This document shows positions 6,382-10,297 of a stretch of 10,297 nucleotides of DNA, one piece after another. The notes beneath the pieces are model-generated. The model worked only from the letters and a program-made list of their open reading frames with translations. It was not told where the DNA came from and searched no databases. Position 1 is the stretch's first letter. Each line of letters starts with the position of its first letter. The stretch is from assembly GCA_030705665.1 (NCBI GenBank), contig JAUZQA010000096.1, positions 1 to 10,297 of the forward strand, in the 5' to 3' direction. Origin of the DNA: Bacillota bacterium (lineage in GTDB: Bacteria; Bacillota; Bacilli; Bacillales_B; DSM-18226). Made by a program: the position numbers and the translations under genes.

Positions 6382-8949
6382 TTATGAATAATATTTATTT
6401 CGATATCTTGCTGAATGACATGTATCACATATTTGAAATTCGGAATCCCAAGGCAAGTTTTTTCCGCAGTTTCTACATTTTTTTGTAAACTTTTTAATAT
6501 CAGACTTAAGGCGTTCATGAACTTGCTCACTTATGTCTTCACGAATCCTTTCCCAATAAAAAGCTTCTGTTCGCTGTCCTAACCTATAGAGAAATAAAAG
6601 ATGCAGTCCAATCGATTTGTAGCTTAGCTCCAATTCTTCTAAGTTTCGATTTTTTATATGCGGATCAGGTAGCTTTTCTCCGTTTACAATTGAGTACATC
6701 GTATCTTCCCATTGAGAAATAAGTTCTTGCTCTTTTGTCGAAAAGGGCAGGTGCAAAAAACCATATAAATCCATCAATGATAAACGTGCTTCAATTTCAG
6801 TGCCGCAAATTCTCTCATAAAGCATCCGTTCATCTGACAAGGACGCTTTTTTTGTTCCTTTTGGACTTATAAATTTTTCCCAAAGTTCAAAAAAAGTTTC
6901 AAGATCATGATAGTACCTTTGAAACCGTTCAAATACTGAATTCGTCGGAGCAATTGCAAACGTATGAACCGGCTCATCCTCTTGAAGAAGCAATCTTTCC
7001 ATAAATTTTACCTCTTTTATAAATGCGACCTTCCCCACATTGTAAATCCCTTTTCTGCCAGCACGACCTGCAATTTGCTTGACCTCTTGTGAACTAAGGT
7101 GCCGCCTTCTTGTTCCATCAAATTTTTCATTTTCTAAAAAAACGATTCTATGGATCGGCAAGTTCAGTCCCATTCCAATTGCATCCGTTGATACAATGAC
7201 ATTAGTATCGCCCTCGATAAAGCGTTGAATTTGTTTTTTTCTCGTTTCTGGAGGCATACTACCATAGATCATACTAACTGAATTCCCATCATGCTGAAGC
7301 TTCGACGCTGTTTCAAGAACTCTTCTTCGTGAAAAACATATAAGAGCGTCGCCTCTTTTCACATGGTTTATTTTGAATTCTTTCGTTTCCACTTCAAGTG
7401 GTGTATCTCTCGTGTATTCGTGTATTTCAATGTCTGCCGCACCTAAAAGCTGAAGCATCATTGATTTTGAATTCCTGCTTCCAATAATATGCACTTCAGA
7501 AGCATTTGACTTGGTAATAGCTTTATACCAGGAAAAGCCCCGATCCTTATCTGTAATCATTTGCGCCTCATCGATGACAACGACCTCATAAAAATCTTTT
7601 TCATGGAACATTTCAACTGTACAGGAGGTGTGTGTGGCACCGATAGTCATTTTTTCTTCTTCTCCAGTTTTTAGTGAGCATGGTGTGCCTTCAGAATTTA
7701 ATTTATCGTATACTTCTAAAGCTAAAAGTCTTAATGGTGCTAAATAAATGCCGCTGTTTGCTTCTTTCATCCGCTCTAAGGCGTGGTGTGTTTTTCCAGT
7801 ATTGGTTTCACCAATATGAAGAACATAATGGGTTCTTCTGCCAAATGATGGGTTATATTCTTGACCAAAGATGTCCTCCATCATCCGTTCCTGTTCTTCT
7901 TTTTTTCGCTGAATTTCCGCTAGTTCTTCTGCTTTTCTTTTTTCACGTTGATTAAGGTCTTTTTCATATTGTTCCTGATGCTTAACCAAATCAAATGGGA
8001 GTCCGGCTAGAGATAATAGATCAGATACATACTCTTCTTCAATTTCACTGATGACTTCTTCTTCGAATTCTTCAGTAAGATCATTGATGCTTTCCCAAAT
8101 AAATGGTCTAGGTAATTCTTCAGAAAAAATCTCATAATATTGTTCTTTAAGTTTTCTAGGAAGCTGATCATTTACAAGGTCACTTAGAATGTCGCTCAAC
8201 GAATCTGCTACCAGTCTTTCATAAACATAATCATACGTTTCATAGACGTAAAAACTCCGGCCCCAATCGAAAGTTTTGTTAATCTCTCCAGTGAGTTCCT
8301 CGAAAAAGGTAGAAATGGTCGTGTATCTCGAAGGATGAAAGCTTCCTTCTTCTTCTAACTTTTCTTCTAGGGCAAATCTATCTACGGTCTTAAATTTCCG
8401 TTTCGTTTTAAAATCAAGTGATAGTTGCTTTGCCACAGCATACCTTACAGACAAATAAATCTGATCACTATTCTCTATAAAAATGGCTTCCGCTTCTGCG
8501 TTAATCAGGGATTTAAACCTATTCTTCTTTTCCTTGAGTCGCGCTTGTTCTTCACGCTTCAGAAAATCTGCTCTGGCATGATAATACCGATTTTCCCAAT
8601 CTTGTTTATTTTCGCCAATTGTTTCAGTTAACCATTCAAGTACATGAAAAGGCTGGTAAGTCCTCATTTCATTTCGAAATAATCGGTTAATCAGTTTCCG
8701 ATCAACACCTGCTACCTCAAACCCTTTTTCGCTTAGAATTTGCTTTTTTTCGTTTCTCGGAACATCATTCGTGACTTTATTTAGCCAAACATTCAGCCAA
8801 ATTTGTTCCAAGTAATGCATGCGTTCTAATAGATATTGGTCAAAGGAAGGTAAATTCTCTTTACTTTCAAGGTAACTGTAAATATCTTCAAGGACTTTCC
8901 GCTTCGCATGTTCGACAGCTTGAGGATATATCATAGCCAGTTTACTCAA
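6382..8949 (-). CDS. SUV3-like DExD/H-box RNA helicase with C-terminal zinc finger
   Basis: The 855-aa superfamily 2 helicase has its core in the second half. Motif I is GETNTGKT (380-387), close to the GPTNSGKT form of mitochondrial SUV3. LAPLRLLALEVYDKL (403-417) is motif Ia. IDEAQMI (459-465) is motif II. STDAIGMGLNLP (587-598) and QIAGRAGRKG (625-634) are motifs V and VI. Residues 1-370 are a charged, helical N-terminal region with no domain I recognise, ending in a coiled-coil-like stretch (325-360). The C-terminus has C825-x2-C828 and C841-x2-C844, a probable zinc ribbon. ATP-dependent unwinding of RNA or RNA-DNA duplexes is inferred from the family. The TTG start is chosen from AGGAGGAGG 8 bases upstream; the nearby ATG is followed directly by a stop codon. 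It lies 35 bases behind the YbxH-like gene and is probably in one operon with it. Confidence 0.88.
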   Translation of the reverse strand: MSKLAMIYPQAVEHAKRKVLEDIYSYLESKENLPSFDQYLLERMHYLEQIWLNVWLNKVTNDVPRNEKKQILSEKGFEVAGVDRKLINRLFRNEMRTYQPFHVLEWLTETIGENKQDWENRYYHARADFLKREEQARLKEKKNRFKSLINAEAEAIFIENSDQIYLSVRYAVAKQLSLDFKTKRKFKTVDRFALEEKLEEEGSFHPSRYTTISTFFEELTGEINKTFDWGRSFYVYETYDYVYERLVADSLSDILSDLVNDQLPRKLKEQYYEIFSEELPRPFIWESINDLTEEFEEEVISEIEEEYVSDLLSLAGLPFDLVKHQEQYEKDLNQREKRKAEELAEIQRKKEEQERMMEDIFGQEYNPSFGRRTHYVLHIGETNTGKTHHALERMKEANSGIYLAPLRLLALEVYDKLNSEGTPCSLKTGEEEKMTIGATHTSCTVEMFHEKDFYEVVVIDEAQMITDKDRGFSWYKAITKSNASEVHIIGSRNSKSMMLQLLGAADIEIHEYTRDTPLEVETKEFKINHVKRGDALICFSRRRVLETASKLQHDGNSVSMIYGSMPPETRKKQIQRFIEGDTNVIVSTDAIGMGLNLPIHRIVFLENEKFDGTRRRHLSSQEVKQIAGRAGRKGIYNVGKVAFIKEVKFMERLLLQEDEPVHTFAIAPTNSVFERFQRYYHDLETFFELWEKFISPKGTKKASLSDERMLYERICGTEIEARLSLMDLYGFLHLPFSTKEQELISQWEDTMYSIVNGEKLPDPHIKNRNLEELELSYKSIGLHLLFLYRLGQRTEAFYWERIREDISEQVHERLKSDIKKFTKKCRNCGKNLPWDSEFQICDTCHSARYRNKYYS

Positions 8950-8957
8950 TTACATTT

Positions 8958-8966
8958 CCTCCTCCT
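8958..8966 (-). promoter_or_regulatory. Shine-Dalgarno site supporting the helicase TTG start
   Basis: AGGAGGAGG on the minus strand, 8 bases before the TTG at 8949. The intervening ATGTAA would be a start followed at once by a stop, so TTG is the only sensible start at this site. Confidence 0.8.
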
Positions 8967-8984
8967 GCTGGAAGTAAAAATACC

Positions 8985-9176
8985 TTATATATTATGTTTC
9001 ATACAATAATCATTCACTAATTCCTCAATTTGGTCAATCTCGGGGAATTTTCCAACGAATTGGAATCGGAGTTCTTCAATAAATTGATCATGATGGTATA
9101 CATGAATGGCTCCATTTTGTTTTATAACACTAAACTCCGGAACAAACTGATAACCGTTTCTTTCTATTGCTCCCAT
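8985..9176 (-). CDS. Small YbxH/DUF5370-like protein
   Basis: The 63-aa protein begins MGAIERNGYQFVPEFSV, followed by NGAIHVYHHDQFIEEL. It looks like the small Bacillales family typified by B. subtilis YbxH (DUF5370), recalled from memory; its function is unknown. It is acidic at the C-terminus and has no signal peptide or membrane segment. The predicted fold is a beta-hairpin region followed by a helix (residues 45-60). ATG start with AAAGGAG 7-8 bases upstream. A match to a SigG/SigF promoter lies about 30 bases before the start, suggesting forespore expression. The helicase gene follows after 35 bases with no terminator. Confidence 0.75.
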   Translation of the reverse strand: MGAIERNGYQFVPEFSVIKQNGAIHVYHHDQFIEELRFQFVGKFPEIDQIEELVNDYCMKHNI

Positions 9177-9205
9177 TTTCCTTCTCCTTTATTGGTTATT
9201 TTTTT

Positions 9206-9235
9206 TAGTATGAACGAAAAAGGATTGGAAATACA
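9206..9235 (-). promoter_or_regulatory. Candidate forespore (SigG/SigF) promoter
   Basis: On the minus strand, TGTATT (9230-9235) is followed after exactly 17 bases by CATACTA (9206-9212). CATACTA is a perfect SigG -10 (CATNMTA), and TGTATT is close to the SigF/SigG -35 (TGNATA-type). It lies 29 bases upstream of the YbxH-like ATG and directly abuts the preceding ppdK terminator. It would drive the small gene and, by read-through, the helicase. Confidence 0.55.
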
Positions 9236-9271
9236 AAACAGAGGATGACCCTAAAAGATCATCCTCTGTTT
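9236..9271 (-). terminator. Terminator of ppdK
   Basis: AAACAGAGGATGA (9236-9248) and TCATCCTCTGTTT (9259-9271) form a perfect 13-bp stem with a 10-nt loop. On the minus strand the stem ends in TTT and continues TGTATTT, as expected for a rho-independent terminator 49 bases past the ppdK stop codon. Confidence 0.88.
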
Positions 9272-9320
9272 GAAATGATAAATGTAAAGTTTTAATCAAA
9301 GATTAATCTCCAGCCGATAT

Positions 9321-10297
9321 TTAAGCTGTTGTATAAACACGGTCATTTTTTTCATTTCTTATTGTTGCTTGTGCCGCTGCCAACCGAGCAAGTGGAACAC
9401 GGTAAGGTGAACAGCTTACATAATTGAGCCCAGTTTTATAACAGAATTCGATGGAACTTTTTTCGCCTCCATGTTCACCACAAATTCCTGTTTTTAAATT
9501 TGGATTTGTAGTTCTTCCAAGTTTAACACCCATTTCCACTAGCTTTCCAACGCCTTCTTGGTCAAGAACAGCAAATGGATTTTCTGGTAGAACTTTTTGT
9601 TCTGTGTATGATTGTAAAAACTTACCTTCTGCGTCATCCCGGCTAAACCCAAAGGTTGTTTGAGTTAAATCATTGGTTCCAAAAGAGAAGAAATCGGCTT
9701 CTTCAGCGATTTTATCAGCAGTTAATGCTGCCCTTGGAATTTCAATCATCGTCCCAATCGTATAATTGAAATCTTTACCTGTTTCCTCTTTAACTTGCAG
9801 CGCAGAATCAATGACTAATTGACGCATTTTCTTTAATTCGTTTACATGACCGACAAGTGGAATCATGATTTCCGGATTTACATCAAATCCTTTTTCAGCT
9901 AATGCGGCTGTTGCATAAAAAATCGCTTTTGCTTGCATTTCGTAAATTTCAGGATGGATCATTCCGAGACGGCAGCCGCGGAGACCGAGCATTGGGTTAA
10001 ATTCATCCAATTGACGAACTTTCTTCAGCATTTGTTCTTTTTCCTTCAATTCCTTTGAACCAGGATTTGTTATCTGCAGCTTTGTTACATCCACTATAAG
10101 TTCTTCTTTATCTGGTAAAAATTCATGTAACGGCGGATCTAATAAACGAATCGTTACTGGGTTACCCTGCATAGCCTCAAAGATGCCTTCAAAATCGCTT
10201 TGCTGCATTGGCAATAACTGATCAAGAGCCTCAACCCGATCCTCGAAGTTATCTGCAATAATCATTTTTTGAACAATAGGAAGCCGCTTGACATCCA
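9321..10297 (-). CDS. ppdK: Pyruvate, phosphate dikinase, C-terminal part (5' end outside window)
   Basis: About 325 C-terminal residues of an enzyme usually near 880 aa. It interconverts pyruvate, ATP and phosphate with PEP, AMP and pyrophosphate in the cytoplasm. This is the PEP/pyruvate-binding TIM-barrel domain. Counting from the internal Met at 10265, it shows RLLDPPLHEFLP (40-51), GLRGCRLG (94-101), the Mg-binding segment MIEIPRAA (173-180), FSFGTNDLTQTTFG (193-206) and the catalytic-cysteine motif GICGEHGG (260-267, C262). The frame stays open from 10265 to the window edge and encodes DVKRLPIVQK, which continues the family sequence, so the Met at 10265 is internal and not a start. The GTNDLTQTTFGFSRDD and CGEHGG wording distinguishes it from PEP synthase and from enzyme I of the PTS. 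No disruption is seen. Confidence 0.96.
   Translation of the reverse strand, partial: DVKRLPIVQKMIIADNFEDRVEALDQLLPMQQSDFEGIFEAMQGNPVTIRLLDPPLHEFLPDKEELIVDVTKLQITNPGSKELKEKEQMLKKVRQLDEFNPMLGLRGCRLGMIHPEIYEMQAKAIFYATAALAEKGFDVNPEIMIPLVGHVNELKKMRQLVIDSALQVKEETGKDFNYTIGTMIEIPRAALTADKIAEEADFFSFGTNDLTQTTFGFSRDDAEGKFLQSYTEQKVLPENPFAVLDQEGVGKLVEMGVKLGRTTNPNLKTGICGEHGGEKSSIEFCYKTGLNYVSCSPYRVPLARLAAAQATIRNEKNDRVYTTA

Noticed and set aside
9030..9248. 72-aa open frame on the plus strand
   Set aside because: It is antisense to the YbxH-like gene, with no ribosome binding site and no recognisable family.

Overview
The window looks like chromosome of a low-GC, endospore-forming Bacillaceae member (Bacillus in the broad sense; genus not resolvable here). 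The grounds are AT-rich DNA, strong AAGGAGG-type ribosome binding sites, TTG starts, and above all a spore-coat locus with CotH, CotB and CotG-like genes.

Layout. Positions 1-2144 hold two minus-strand genes: a single-domain DUF2935-type protein (123-569) and, upstream of it, an S13-family D-alanyl-D-alanine carboxypeptidase resembling B. subtilis DacC/PBP4a (675-2144). Positions 2244-6284 are the spore-coat island. A Ser/Arg-rich CotG-like gene (2289-2972, minus) is divergent from cotH (3164-4243, plus), which encodes the coat protein kinase. Downstream on the plus strand come cotB (4349-5491), with three copies of a CotB module plus a Ser/Arg tail, and a tailless three-module CotB paralogue (5569-6237, TTG start). 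Two hairpins separate this island from the convergent minus-strand genes. Positions 6382-9176 hold a large SUV3-like RNA helicase (TTG start) and, just upstream, a 63-aa YbxH/DUF5370-like gene. That small gene has a good match to a forespore SigG/SigF promoter. Positions 9321 to the window end hold the C-terminal part of pyruvate phosphate dikinase, ending in a clear terminator.

How the genes fit together. In B. subtilis CotH is an atypical protein kinase that phosphorylates serines in the repetitive tails of CotB and CotG, and GerE with SigK controls late coat genes. The same kinase-plus-substrates set is visible here, but both substrate tails are Arg/Ser-rich with no lysine, and a second, tailless CotB-type protein is present. 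GerE-like boxes lie upstream of cotB and of the CotG-like gene. The helicase and its small neighbour form a probable two-gene unit that may be expressed in the forespore.

The main candidate for something new is the combination of a lysine-free 'SR-protein' coat pair with its own kinase. Second is the possible sporulation link of the SUV3-like helicase. No gene-free stretch exceeds 300 bases, and no tRNA, rRNA, CRISPR array, insertion sequence or phage gene was seen.
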